Positions 21,386-33,379 are shown, counted from the stretch's first letter. The stretch is 64,000 bases of DNA from Micrasema longulum (GCA_022494885.1 JAGVSM010004908.1:186001-250000), one strand, 5' to 3'. Notes: a model not told the origin generated them from the letters alone. Made by a program: numbers and translations.

Positions 21386-22770
21386 GTATAAACTGACCCT
21401 TAAAAAGAGTTAAGTACATTGATGAGTATTTATAGGGTTTACATTTTATTTTTCAATATATTTTATTTTTTTCCATCGGATTAGGTTTTCTAACAAGTGG
21501 AGATAAAATTTGATTTAAATTTCCTTTAAAAGTTCAAAGTGTAGAAAGTTTTGTGCGATTAGGAAAACAGCCCGAGGAGGAGTAAAGTCAAACATAAAAC
21601 AGAGATTATGCATGCAATTTATTAGAAGACCTGAAGTGGAAACTTCCCCTAGAAAATAAAATGCCTCTTTTTGGGTTGCAATATGCCTGCCATTTTACAT
21701 ACAAAATTACGCAGGTAAAAGATCAAAGCTTTCTTATCAATGAGAACACGAATATGGAACAAGAAACAATAATAAAAGAAGGCTACTATTTTGCAAAAAC
21801 AAAAACACATAACTCGATGCACCGAGATGTACATTAATATAAAAAATACCATTAGAATCTAGAGACGAAAAAATGTATGTTTTTTTTTTTAGACATAAGT
21901 TGAAAAAATATGTGTATAACAAAAAAGTAAGTTCTTAAAAAGCGTATTGTGTATAATTTACTGATATTGATAGTTAGGTTAAAGTTTAATGATCATTACA
22001 TTTTATTTATATAGGACATAATTATTTAGGGTTGATGATATAGTAATTGAACATGATACAGTCATTGGACATTTTAAATCTAATGGTCAAAAATAAATAA
22101 ATGTATTGAGTTCATTAAAAAAAAACACAAAACACTGTCTATTTTTTGGTGGAGGTAAATTCTTACGTTAATTTTTTTTACTGTTAAATTTAGAATGTCC
22201 AATTACTAAAACACAAACCCTTTATAATGTATCTAAATAAAATTGCATTTAATTTTAAACCGCCTCAAAAAATCCAGTTAGTGCATTTATGAAAAATTAA
22301 ACTGACAGCTCTCTTACTGCCTCGCTTCATTTGTGTCAGTCAGCGTGTTTAATAAAAACTCTATCGTTTTACTGAATTTCAGGACTGAAAGGTTTAAGTG
22401 ATAAACCATATCGCGAAATTTTCCTCAAAGTTTTACTTCACTTAACTCTATCTGAAATGACTTCACACTTCACTGAATTAGAGACTCACTTTAATATCTC
22501 TCTTCAGATCTGAATGTACTAATTACTCGCTGAAAGAGATTCCATTCAAACCGTATTAAAATCAGCAATTTTATACTATGTCATCTAGGAATGGAGAAAT
22601 GATATAAATTGGTTGATATAAATTATTTATAAAATAAATATTTCAAAAATACTATTTATAATTATATTATGAAAACTCATGCTCCCCCCCTTTTTTTCCA
22701 CCATTTGTCACACATAAAACATTTTCATAAATTGTATTCAGTTTACGTTAGCTAACACAGCTAAAAAAAA
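21386..22770. other. No gene seen
   Basis: AT-rich sequence; small minus-strand ORFs at 21649-21922 are hydrophobic and low-complexity and were not accepted. Confidence 0.4.
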
Positions 22771-22774
22771 AACG

Positions 22775-22915
22775 TGTTTTATATCGGCACGTTGATTTTA
22801 CATTTTTATGCAACAACTGTGGTTAAGTTGTATAGTGGAATTTGCAAGTTAGTTAAATTAATGCGGACGGGTACGTCTCTGTACCGGTAAACATAAAAAA
22901 GTCGGAAAGTGGTAA
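22775..22915 (+). repeat. Dispersed repeat, copy 1 (pair with 45.74 kb)
   Basis: Blocks ATATCGGCACGTTGATTTTA and GTAAACATAAAAAAGTCGG have close matches at 45737-45835 (ATATCAGCACGTTGGTTT, GGAAACATAAAAATGTCGG) in the same orientation. The class is unknown. Confidence 0.45.
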
Positions 22916-22939
22916 CATACAATTATTTAATAATTTATT

Positions 22940-23150
22940 ATAGAAATAAAAGACGAGTGATACTTTAATCCACAAATTCAGAATATCAAGTGACCGGTTT
23001 CAACGCTTACGCGACATGTTTGAGACTGGTATCTTTATTAATTTAATTTACTCTCATATAACTTTGAATTCTCTATCCTAACCTTTGTTTTGTATATATA
23101 TATACATTGAATTTCAAAATAAAGATTCAATTTATTTCAATTCAATTCCA
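22940..23150 (+). repeat. Inverted-end repeat, copy 1 (pair with 35.46 kb)
   Basis: The left block GTGACCGGTTTCAACGC, ACGCGACATGTTTGAGACTG and GTATCTTTATTAA is followed by CATATAACTTTGAATT. At 35.46-35.64 kb the second block comes first in the same orientation and the first block follows in inverted orientation. The two loci together suggest an element whose ends are inverted copies of the first block. Confidence 0.55.
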
Positions 23151-23214
23151 TACAAACTAAAATTTAAGGCGTACATATTATAAAAAAAGACAAAAATACA
23201 TAAGGAGACTCTTG

Positions 23215-23830
23215 TCAAAACAGTAAGAGAATCTTGCTCCGGAAAACCCCTTTGAATACATGGAACAGATCAACATCCAGAGCGATGTTGTTCAGCATAG
23301 CGGTAGCCCTTCCAATAGGCATAACTATCGGCAGGTTGGTCCTGTATATCGAAATATGAAACAATCTATGCTGAGGCTGTCTTAGGTAATTATCAGGAAC
23401 ATATAAGCCAATGCTCATCACAATCTCAGAATTATCAATCATACCGCGCAACAATCGATAAAAATGTGTAGTCAAATACACATTACTTCTAGTCTCTAAA
23501 CTGTTGTAGCCAAGCATACCCTGGAGAAACTCGGTCTGTTAAAACTAAGGATAATACACGCACTCTCTCATGTAGAGATATCTCTTTATTTTTTCTATCA
23601 CAAGAGATTACTTTAATTTATGTGGCCTCCAAATCAGCGAGCTACTCTCGAGTTTACTTTGCGCCAAGGAGTCGTACAGAGTTTTCAGTACGCGGGTATT
23701 TTAAAAAACCTAACATCTTCAATGCATTACCACTGATTGTCTCTATGTGTTCATGAAATATCAGGGTGCTCACTAATCTAACGCCCAGATCCTTAACATT
23801 GATGTTCGTAAAGGCTGATCACCATTCATT
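23215..23830 (-). pseudogene. Jockey-like LINE ORF2 C-terminus
   Basis: On the minus strand, from about 23830, it reads VKDLGVRLVSTLIFHEHI, ETISGNALKMLGFLKYPR, then after stops and frame changes the 100-codon frame ending at 23215 with FYRLLRGMIDNSEIVMSIGL and HRLFHISIYRTNLPIVMPIG. The order is VKDLGVxLDxxLxFxxHI...A...LGF+.R, then a C-terminal tail with HxFHxxxxRTN, as in jockey-group ORF2 proteins. The middle (YCSLVRP...LEYAS...W) is too decayed to read. The RT catalytic core is absent. Confidence 0.6.
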
Positions 23831-24540
23831 CAAGTAATTGATAATCGATTTATAAAGCATTAAATGTATCAATGCAGTCCTCTTTCTATCATTGGGAATG
23901 GACTAGGAGATAATGATAAAGCTTAAATCAAAATAACTATAAATGAATAACCCGTATTCAGCTAAAATATTTTAAAAATAGTAAGTGTCTTCGATTTCAT
24001 GGATTAATTAAAGCCCAAGATTACCTGCGCGGAGATTTTTGCTACCGGAATATTTCATTAATATTAATTTATATTCTAAGTATGTTTGTAACATTTGAAT
24101 AAAATTTTGTGTTTCAAATACTGAAGATAAATTTGCGTAAATTTGCATTTTCATGTTTATATTTTACCCATGAAAACATACGATCAAAATTTTAGGGAAA
24201 AAATCCAGAAATTAAAATAAGGCTTATGTGAAGGATTACTTAAAAGTCTGAATGTTGGGACCCCATGCATATTAATCTGTACGTGATTTTTAACAAGGTT
24301 TTTACATTTTTTTAGCCTTTTCTTCTTCCAATAGCCGAACACATTCTGTAACACAAAACTCAAAAGACTTTGAAGATACACAAGCATCTTAAACATTCAA
24401 ATTAGCGTAGTGAATTCGTTGACGAATTTCTTTGTAATTATTCATAAAATAAAAACGAAATACATTTATTAGGGTTTTTACCCAAACCTTTTATCTAGAA
24501 CCTTTTTTCAATCAAATATATTGCGTCCATCTTGCCTTTA
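23831..24540. other. No gene seen
   Basis: AT-rich with no recognisable coding. The 70-codon minus-strand ORF at 24184-24396 has no family features. Confidence 0.4.
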
Positions 24541-24544
24541 ATAA

Positions 24545-24662
24545 AAACCCGAACCTCAAGCATTCCAGGTAGATGCGCTAACCACTATAAAATAATTTGG
24601 TCTAATCTCTTCTAGATTCCCTTTTCAGATTTTAACCCGAGAGTAGCCATCAATATTTGTAA
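24545..24662 (-). mobile_element. SINE-A fragment
   Basis: On the minus strand it contains TTGATGGCTACTCTCGGGTT, AAAATCTGAAAAGGGAATC and a decayed tRNA-like head (TAGTGGTTAGCGCATCTACC, then GAGGTTCGGGTT). The same blocks are found in the 9.4-9.63 kb copy. Confidence 0.55.
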
Positions 24663-26245
24663 ATATTGCAATAATGGTAGATGTCATAGTATTTATTTTT
24701 TTTAATTTAAAAAGGACGGGAACTTGTTCAGGAAACTGGTTGTATTTCACACAAAAACGAAAATCCCGTGTTTGTGTTAACATAAGTTTTGTCCATTTTT
24801 ATCCAAATGAACAAGATAAAAAAACAACAAAAAAAATCCACTAATTAGTCGATAACTCGTAGCATCTTCACTGATGGAACGCAAAGAGAAGGTGGTGTCG
24901 AAAATGATCACTTTTGTCTACTTGACATTCCGTTTTAAAGGCTCGTAATGAAATGAAATATTTAACGTAAAACCAAATACAATATGATGTGATACCTTTT
25001 AACCAAATATTTAGACGAGTCAAAAGATGCCCTTTTTAGGGTGACAACGCTAATTGGATAAATAAATAAGTGGAAGTGTCCGATATATTCTTAATTTATA
25101 ACTTATATTTTAAGAAACACAATATCGCGCCTTTACGCCTTTTACTTTTGCTGCTCATTTTTAAATTTGGAAAAAAATTAACACATTTGCCAACGCTTAT
25201 TTACTATTTCAATTTTATTTATTACAACGCAACGGTACAAATACTTCATAAAATAGTAACGCATTCTAAACTCCACAGCCCGGTTTATTCATACACAGAA
25301 CAGTGTGTTTTCCAGTCGCCTGAACACGGAAATATTACCGCACCAATTTTAAATTAAATTTAACCATTTTGTTTTTTTATTTTCTAGGTGATAAATGTTG
25401 ATTGTTTGTCAAAACACATCTAAGTATAAACGTGATAAAATTCATCGCTTGACGATTTGAAACATTTCCTCGCACTACAACCCGCGTATCTAATTAAGTT
25501 TCAACCCGAAAATGTTTCACAAATTGACTTAAGCAACCAACTAAAGGGTAGAATGAAGCCTGTATCACACAATATTGGAAATCTAGGCTTTGTTTTATAT
25601 GCCTCGAAGCCTTCATTTGTCTTCTAAGGAACGCCTCGTAGCAATTTGAGTGTGTGATATTTCGGCCAGCCCTAAAATGTGGATAAATCAATCCCGTGGT
25701 CCTTTTTACTTGGATATAAAAGAGTTTGCTTGCGCATATACTGCTGAAGTATAAAAAGAAAGTAGAAATTAGGTTACCTGTCTGATTCGGGGTAAGAGCT
25801 TTCGATATCTGTGCATTTCGAATGAGGGATGATTCGGTTTTATGTAATTCGACGCAAAAGTTTATATGGATCCTATAAAATAAAAACCGCATAAAAATAA
25901 TATAATACAATGTCATAGATTCTGTCGTATGTTTTTGAGAGTAAAGCGCATAACATTTTCCTTGAAACTCGAGTCTGATAAAAAGTAAGGAAATCATACC
26001 ATATTGATATTTTAAAACACCGGTCTTTCAAAATCGCGCTAAAAAAACATAACATTAACTTTACAAAGTAATAATTATCGAGAAAATAAATTAAAATACA
26101 TTTTTTTTTTGTAAATTTTCAATTTCTTCCTCAAAATTGTAAAATTCTTATAAACCATTCGACCATTCGACGGCCATGAAATTTTCAAAAACAATACTGT
26201 AGAAAAAAAAAATTGTATGGTCAAAATATCCGTTTTAAAAACCAG
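24663..26245. other. No recognised gene; longest unexplained ORF here
   Basis: A 167-codon minus-strand ORF occupies 25494-25997. Its product has scattered cysteines, a mixed composition and no motif I recognise, and no neighbour supports it. The local GC is slightly higher than in the AT-rich tracts. A clean pyrimidine tract ending in TTTTCTAG at about 25385 resembles a splice acceptor on the plus strand, but no coding exon follows it. Treat as unproven. Confidence 0.3.
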
Positions 26246-26658
26246 AATGAACAACTTCAGCCCTACGGGAAATTGGAAACAAAAAATGTTTTCTTGCGCG
26301 TGGTAAAAATTAGAGCATTTAATTCTACTGTAAACTTTCTTAAAGATGTACGAAAAAAAAAAAAAACATATTTTAATAAAAACGCACTACTTTGAATGAC
26401 GTCACTGGTTCATATGAACCATCCAATGGTATGAGAGCTTTGAAGGATATCCGGTTTGGCCACCGTAAACGAACCAATCGGAAGAACTGTCATCGAACAA
26501 CCTTTGACGTCACTCGCCGAGTTATTTCAGAAATACAAAACTTTAAAAAATCATAGCGCCGATAATACGATATATAAAAATAAAATAAATAAAAAATTGG
26601 CTTAGTTTAATATTCTTTTGACAAAAAAAAACAAAAAAAGACACTGAACTTCCTCATT
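26246..26658 (+). mobile_element. MITE-400, near-complete copy
   Basis: Left end AATGAACAACTTCAGCCC and right end CACTGAACTTCCTCATT form imperfect terminal inverted repeats. The interior holds CTTGCGCGTGGTAAAAATT, ATGAATGACGTCACTGGTTC-like sequence, CCGGTTTGGCCACCG, GAACCAATCGGAAGAACTG and a second TGACGTCA. It is collinear with copies at 42.71, 53.45 and 36.75 kb. There is no transposase, so it is non-autonomous. Confidence 0.8.
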
Positions 26659-28210
26659 ATGGAATTATCCTGAATAAATGCCTATTATGGAGAATGGATT
26701 TGAACTTTAATATTGTTACTATTTAATTTTTAAATGAATTATTGAAGGCATAATTTAACCTTAAATGTTTGAAAAACACCACTTAACTTGTGTTATTTAA
26801 AATATTTTTATTTTTTTTCAAAACAATAATTTCAGTTTTTTCTTTACTTGACTTTAATTTTAATTTGTTGTCTTTAAATCGTTTCAGCAAATTTAACATA
26901 AATACTTTGTATTTATATGAGTTCCAATGATCGTATTTTAAGTCTAAATTTCAAGACGCGCAATTTGCCGGCCACAAAATAATCATATTCTATTTAAATA
27001 AAACGTTAAAGTTATTTTTTAAACATAAATAAATTCGAAAAAAATTGAAGAGTGAACTTTTAAAAAGTCTAAAGTCAAAATTTATGGATTTCAAAGTAGG
27101 AATGCCACTGTAATCAGAATTAAAAGCTGCATAAACAGCAAGAAAATCTGTTCGCTAACTGTTATTTAATCCAATGCTACTCGTAAAAGGCTTCAAAATT
27201 TCTCAAATTTCCTCAAAATTCTCTAAAAAAATTACAAAATTTCAAAGATTTTTGAGTCGAATAATGTCAATCTAAAACTCCGCAAGCAACTTGCCAAGAC
27301 ATATGCATGGAGCTTTTTTAACCATATAGATATCTATCATACAGGATTACAATTATTTAAAAATATTGTATTGAAAACTTTTGAATAAAACTCCCGTTGA
27401 TCCCTTTTTCTCTTATATCACTCAAATTACATACATTAATATTATTATTATTAATCAAATTTCTCTTTTGAAATTTGTATTACTACTAAAATCGCTTTAA
27501 TGAAATTTTATCGACTTCTTTTGGTTTAAAATCTTCTCCTTATATTGCTTTTTCAAATTTTAAAGATTACTTGCTATACTTGTTATTCCTTCTTTATTTT
27601 TTCTTTTTTCTCTGCTGCATTGGCATGTTTTTATAATTTTAAACTACTTTTAATTACTTATATTATATATGTAAATAAAATCAATATATTACTGCTCTTA
27701 CTATAATGTGTCATTAGTTTTGAAGATGTTTTTTAAATTGACCTAAATTTACTGTCTTATATTTCACTTAAAGATTCTTCTCATCGTTTCTTTGAATCCC
27801 TTAAAATAAATATGTGTATATTTATGTTTTTCCTTTTTTTAAAAAATTTATTACTATTTTATTTTATTTTTACATCTGAGCATGTTTTTCATTCTTTATT
27901 TCAATTCTTAATTTTTAATTACTCTTACAAATTTTCTTCATTTTTAATATTACTTCCATTTGCAAATACTCACTAAAAACTACAAACTTTAAAATATCTT
28001 TTTTTCACTCAAATTTTTAATTTTTTAACAATTTTCATTTGAGTTTTCCTTCTCTTTTTTATACTTTCATAACTAACCTTACATATAATTGCTTTATAAT
28101 ATGGAAACTTCACTGTTCCATTAGAATTAAGTCTAAATGTGTAAAATATTAAACTTTGTAACTGTACTGTATGTTTCCTAAATAAAAGAAAATAAAAAAT
28201 AAAAATAAAA
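26659..28210. other. AT-rich stretch, no gene seen
   Basis: Very AT-rich; the 122-codon minus-strand ORF at 28009-28377 overlaps the antisense of the RTE fragment and low-complexity DNA and is not accepted. Confidence 0.45.
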
Positions 28211-28214
28211 ATAT

Positions 28215-28642
28215 TGATATACGGTTGTAAGACATGGTGCCTTACTGAAAGATATAAAAAAAGACTAGAAGCCTTCGAGATGTGGTGATTCAGGAAAATA
28301 TTAGGAATTTGCTGGAGAGACCACATCACTAATGACGAGGTTCTTAACAGAATCGAAGAAGGTAGGCACCTAATCAAAACAATCTCAGAGAGGCGAGCCC
28401 GATAGATTGGCTACATTATGCGCCATGAGGGTCTCCTGCACGACATCATTGAGAAAATAGTTGAGGGGACAAATTATAGAGCCCCCGACGGGAATATTTA
28501 GAGCAAGTGTGCAAAAATTTAAACTACGCCTCATATGACGAGCTGAAGAAGGCTGCAGGAAATAGAGCTCAATGGAAGACGAGATGCAGGACTTTGCTGC
28601 AAACCAATCCCCAAGATTGAGACTACAAAGAAGAAGAAGCTC
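28215..28642 (+). pseudogene. RTE-like LINE ORF2 C-terminus with AAG tail
   Basis: The plus strand reads YGCKTWCLTERYKKRLEAFE, MW, a TGA, FRKILGICWRDHITNDEVLN, HLIKTISERRAR, a TAG, IGYIMRHEGLL and HDIIEKIVEGTNYRAP. This is the conserved end of an insect RTE-group polymerase (E.W.LT......+EAFEMWC+R+IL.I.W.D.+TN.EVL.R+, then HxxRHE...I+EGK+EG). Both stops replace aromatic or cysteine codons by point mutation. The fragment ends in an AAGAAGAAG run at about 28628-28640, the kind of microsatellite tail these elements carry. The RT core is missing. Confidence 0.75.
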
Positions 28643-30080
28643 TCAAAAATCCTGTTGATGATAGTAAATTACCAAAGTGTATTTAAGTAATCTGATTGCA
28701 TGATTTGAGTCTACAATCTACAATCACTTTGTCAGGTCATAAAAAATTACTTGGTCTTATAAAAACAGACAAAACACAAATAACTCATTTTCTTAAAACG
28801 ATATTTTATAACTTAGGCTATTTCGAAAAAACACCCTTCATTTAAGTATTTTTATCTATTGTTTATTTACTGTATTTTTTAATCGCGTGACTCTGATTTT
28901 GTAAATAAAAAAATAACGCTAAAAGTGTTTCTAAGAAAGACATTCATTAGAATTAAAAAAATAAAACAATTCTTTGGGAAATTTTGTTTGTTTGAGAACT
29001 TACTCATTTTAATCTTATATTAAAACTGGTTATTATAAATGCATACGCTGTGTCAGGGTGAAGAATCTGCAATTTTATTGTAGATGGTACTAATGCAGTG
29101 ACATTCGACACATCCTACGTACAACTGTGTTACTGCCTCTTCAATGGTTATACGACTGTTGCATTTTTGAAATCTACACATTTAAAACTTTAATACAAGA
29201 TATTGAAAAAAATATAAAAAATCGTTGGAACATGTTTTCTTTTAAACGTATAAATGTTTAACTGCGTAAATCTTAAACAAAATCTGAGGAATAGTTGAGT
29301 ACTGTGATTGTGCGATTTCCAAAACATCATTAGTTTTGGCCCAAATGCAATGATTTCAGTTTATTTCAATGTAAAATGATTATTATTTTGAAAATAAAAG
29401 TATATTTCAAAATAGCGTTCTGATGTTTTTGCAGTAAAACAGAATGGACTTCAGATTTTTATTTCAACTTAAAAAAACATTTTTATGACGAAAGTGAACT
29501 TCGGTGCGTTTTTCACGTGTAAAATAGCTTATGGCGATAATTTCTACTTTTTAACTACAAAATGAGAAAAAGTGGACTCCCGTGATTTATCTTCTAAGGT
29601 ACAGATTAGTGGCAACGTGTCATTCATTAAAATGTTTATTTTATAAATTCTTAAGTTTAATATGTATTCATTTATTATTTAATAACATTTTTTAAGATTT
29701 CACTAGTTAAAGGAAGATAGACAATTATATTAAATGTTAAAGAATGAAATGAATGTAACAATTCTTTCCGCTAGATAATATTTTAGTATTTTCAGAAATT
29801 ACCGAGAACCGTTAAAGATTGAGTTGTACGCTAATTACTGAAAGAAATGAACTACTAAATGAACTTTGAAAAAAAGCAATTTAATGAGTATTCTTTTTTG
29901 AACACTTTTAATCAAGAAATTAGCTTGTGTGTAATAACGTGAATTGAATAAGTGAAAACAAGTTTTGAATGCACAAAATATTAATTTGAATTTGCGAGGA
30001 TCGAGAAAATCGTCTACAAATACATTTAATATTTTTTATGATCACGCCCGAAGAAACATTTTCTAACCGAAGCTAGGATC
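28643..30080. other. No gene seen
   Basis: AT-rich sequence without recognisable coding, RNA genes or repeats shared with the window. Confidence 0.45.
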
Positions 30081-30701
30081 ACACGAGGGCAATACAATAA
30101 ACAGGACAATATTATCTTGTCCCAGCTCTAAGAACAGCTTGGACCGCGCAGGACTTAATTTTGTTATTTATTTTATATCATGTATTGGAATTGTTTTAGG
30201 ATGAACTAAATTATTAACAAACATTTTTTCTCCGGAAATTTTTGGCAAAAATATACGCGAGACTAATACGCACGCGTCGAGCAAATGGTTATTGTCCTAA
30301 TGTCCTGTCTATGCGCGTGCACAGTAGAACAATGTGGCTGCGAACAGTAGTGGGGGTAGTCCTGCGGAGATAGCCTGCTTAAAAGTGACCGACAGTTCCA
30401 AAATCCCCTATACCATTGCCCACAAAATTCCGGCCGTTTGCCGTCTGCCCGGAAGACCACCAAGGAGAGAGAAGAACAGCTGAAACTCAAAGTCTCAGGA
30501 GTACTTACTTTTATTCCATTTTGGTTTTGTCAATAGCCGACATTCGGTTTCTGTTTCGACTAAAAAATCTTGTTTCGATCGGTCACTACTGCCTATGTCT
30601 GGAGAAATGTCTTGGTCTATTTTCCTGTACACCGATTTCCTGTTCACACGAGGGTAATAAGCCTGATGCCGGGACAGGACAATATTGTATTGACCTCGTG
30701 T
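30081..30701. mobile_element. 621-bp TIR element
   Basis: The left end ACACGAGGGCAATACAAT (30081-30098) matches the reverse complement of the right end ACACGAGGTCAATACAAT (30684-30701) at 17 of 18 positions. Next to each end lies ACAGGACAATATT. A further CACACGAGGGTAAT block at 30648 shows subterminal repetition. GC content is higher than outside. The overlapping 75- and 95-codon ORFs show no transposase motifs, so it looks non-autonomous. No convincing target duplication was seen and the superfamily is not assigned. Confidence 0.7.
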
Positions 30702-31756
30702 AAACGCTACTTAAGATTAATATGGTAAACGAATGAACCTCCACGACAGCTTCGGTCTTGACATTTGTATTCGCGTTCGTTTCAGTCTAGTTGATTCTTG
30801 TGCTTAGCACCCCGGACTAGATGCCTGGATTCGACATTTGTACCCTTGACAAGTAATCTTACATTTAAATTAAACTTCCATAAGCACTTGACACAGTCGG
30901 AATAAATTTCTCGTGGCAATCTAAAGTCTTACGAGGTAGTTGGCACACAATAATTAACTGCTTATTAGCTAAGCATTTGTGGTTTACCTAACCAAATATA
31001 TTTAATAAGTAGATATTGTTAAGTGTTCTGCCAACATCAATCATACAGTGAGTACTAAATACAATATATTGTAATAACTGGAACATAATGTTTGATCTTA
31101 TTTAAAGAACGGAGATGAAGAAATACTGTTAGAGAATCGGATGCGATTCGGAAAATAAAATAGTCATTTTCGTATCTCGGAAACGTGTAATTGTACCTTT
31201 CATAAACCGGTTAATATAATTTAATGATTCAGTAATGTAAACATAGTAAAATAAATATATTTATTCTTAAGAAAAACCATAAAACTTCTTTATTCAAAAA
31301 TATATTGATAGATTATTAGAAACGTAATCATTTATATTTTAATAAAATTTTTAAATTATAGAAAACACTTGCTGTTCCATTATTACCCTTAGCTTATCGT
31401 GTGAAAAAACTCCTTCGAGGCACCGAGGTTACCCCAGGTTAAACATAGGTACCCTGAGGTTAGAAAATTATTCTCTGAAAATCTGTTTTTTTTTATTTTA
31501 TCAAAATTATTTATTTATTTAATGTACAATACAATTTACTTCGAATTACAATGTTAATTTGTTTATTTATATTAAACTAAAAGTTCAAAGAGTAACTTCT
31601 TTCGCGGACTTATAGCTTAAAGCAATATCTTTCAGCCAACCAAAAAACAAACTGGTCAAAAGAAGAGTTAGTCAAAAATTTCTACATAAAACGAAAATAT
31701 AAACATTTTTTTTATTGATTTCGTGTTTTTTTTGTAGAACTCCATATTTAAACTTA
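30702..31756. other. No gene seen
   Basis: AT-rich. A TTTATTTATTTAATGTACAAT stretch at about 31508-31528 could be a minus-strand LINE tail. Nothing else was recognised. Confidence 0.4.
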
Positions 31757-32569
31757 TAATATAAAAAATCAAACACTGATTTGAGTCTACTGAACACTTT
31801 ATATTATTTTTACAATTATAAAAACAAAAATTTCTTGACAATATTTATATAAATTTCTTCATAATATTTCAATAATGTATTAAAATTAAAAAGAACACCA
31901 ACCTATAATAATATTATTCTTATATTTTCTACAACAATGAACTTAATATATAAAACTATAAAGCTTCATAAATTATCTCACAATACATACATGTATGTCA
32001 ATGCGCCAGGCGCCGTGGCGCAGTTGGTTAGACGGCTATCTGTGGCGTCGCGGGTTCGATTCCCGCCAGTTGCAAGAAAAAAATCCAAGAAAGATTTTTT
32101 TCTCAATAGGTCTGGGTGTTGTGGTGTATTTTTCATTGCCTTCTTCCATATCCCCTCTATCCCACCTGCTGACAAGCCTCAAAATAGAGGCTTAGCGGGT
32201 TATTCCTTTTAAAAAAAAAAAAAAAAAAAAATACTTACTTTGTTTTAATTTTTTCGAAATTCAAATATAAATACCTAAATTCCCTATTACCTATTAAACG
32301 CTAAGCCTTGTCCTTAACTATTGATTTTTTTCTCAATTATGATTAATGTACATGCTATAGTTCATAAGATTTTTTTTTTTTACGTTCTTAAATACCTTGA
32401 ATTATATAACTATATAAGGACATTCAATCCATCTGATCTTTACATTCGTTTAAAAAGGCCCTAACAAGGCGAAACAATTGTCACGAAATTTTTGTTTTCA
32501 TATTTGTAAAAATAAAATAAAGTGTTCAGTAGACTCAAATCAGTGTTTGATTTCTTATATTATAAGATT
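31757..32569. mobile_element. ~813-bp TIR element carrying a SINE
   Basis: The left arm (about 31757-31842) contains AATCAAACACTGATTTGAGT, CTACTGAACACTTTATATTA and AAAAACAAAAATTTCTTGAC. The right arm (about 32481-32569) is its reverse complement over roughly 85 bp with few differences. A related scrap CAAACACTGATTTGAGTC-like sequence lies at about 11630-11650. The interior holds a SINE-B copy at 32007-32231 and no transposase. Confidence 0.7.
32007..32231 (+). mobile_element. SINE-B, full-length with poly(A)
   Basis: It has a tRNA-like head with A box TGGCGCAGTTGG at 32016-32027 and B box GGTTCGATTCC at 32053-32063, both matching RNA polymerase III consensus. The body has GGTCTGGGTGTTGTGGTG and TCCATATCCCC, and a run of A at 32211-32231 ends it. 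The 5' and 3' strands of the head do not pair as an acceptor stem, so it is a SINE and not a tRNA gene. It is the best-kept SINE in the window. Confidence 0.85.
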
Positions 32570-32654
32570 TTAAAAAACCAACTTAATTACAAATAAGGGC
32601 ATTTTTTAAATTTAAAGATAAGTCTTGCACATATTAACTTTTAAAAAGTAGATT

Positions 32655-33022
32655 ATGTTACATATAAAAATTGTGCACAAAATAACACTGGAAAACATAC
32701 AAGACGACGACATAATATTAGTAAAAAATGCTGACATACACAAATATAACACCAGACAACAACAACACTATCATATTGAAAAAGCAAAGACAAACACAGG
32801 ACAGTCAAAAATACTACATAATGGACTTAAACACTACAACGACCTACCTTACTACTTGAAAACTTTTACTGGAGACAAATTTAAAATCAATCTGAAAAAG
32901 CACATGATAACTGAACTAACTAGACTAGACGAGACATAAAATGACTAGGCAATATTAAATTTCTAATGTAACCCTAACGGGTTTTTTAAAATTGTAAATA
33001 AATAAAAATAAAAAAAATATGC
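32655..33022 (+). pseudogene. Jockey-like LINE ORF2 C-terminus, open frame
   Basis: A 94-codon frame (32655-32939) reads DIHKYNTRQQQHYHIEKAKT then NTGQSKILHNGLKHYNDLPY. HxYNTRxxx........T..GxxSxxxxGxKxYNxLP is the known tail of jockey-group ORF2 proteins in insects. The frame is open, so decay is limited, but only this last part is present. The 3' UTR contains TCTAATGTAACCCTAACGGG and ends in AAATAAATAAAAATAAAAAA near 33020. Confidence 0.65.
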
Positions 33023-33220
33023 CCGTATGGGATTTCAGCCGCGCTTGACATGTATTTCATATATCATATGTAAAGTTGTTGTATTTGTTCCTATATTATT
33101 ACTGTTATATCTTTGATTTTTGTTTTAGCTTTTTCAAAATTTGGTATACGTACATATTTTTTTACACAAAAATAACGTCAATTGAGGTTGGGACGGCATT
33201 TTAGCCTCTGACCATCTAGA

Positions 33221-33297
33221 CAATATTAAATTTCTAATGTAACCCTAACGGATTTTTTAAAATTGTAAAAAAATAAAAAATATAAAAAATATATAAA
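33221..33297 (+). mobile_element. Second copy of the same LINE 3' end
   Basis: CAATATTAAATTTCTAATGT, AACCCTAACGG and TTTTTTAAAATTGTAAA repeat the 3' terminal 70 bp of the element ending at 33020 with very few differences. It is a very short 5'-truncated copy or a local duplication. Confidence 0.7.
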
Positions 33298-33379
33298 AGG
33301 ATGAGGAATGTGGAATCAGATAATGTATACGGAAGGAAAGAGTAAAGGAACCAAGGGAAGAAAGGGGATAATTTTTTAT

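Noticed and set aside
25385..25395. Splice acceptor from a long pyrimidine tract ending TTTTCTAG
   Set aside because: No open coding frame or donor follows; such tracts are frequent in AT-rich DNA.
28009..28377. 122-codon ORF
   Set aside because: Antisense to the RTE-like coding relic and to poly-T-rich sequence.
32010..32076. Possible tRNA gene
   Set aside because: A and B boxes are excellent, but the 5' GGCGCCG and the 3' AGTTGCA do not pair as an acceptor stem, and the sequence continues into a SINE body with poly(A).
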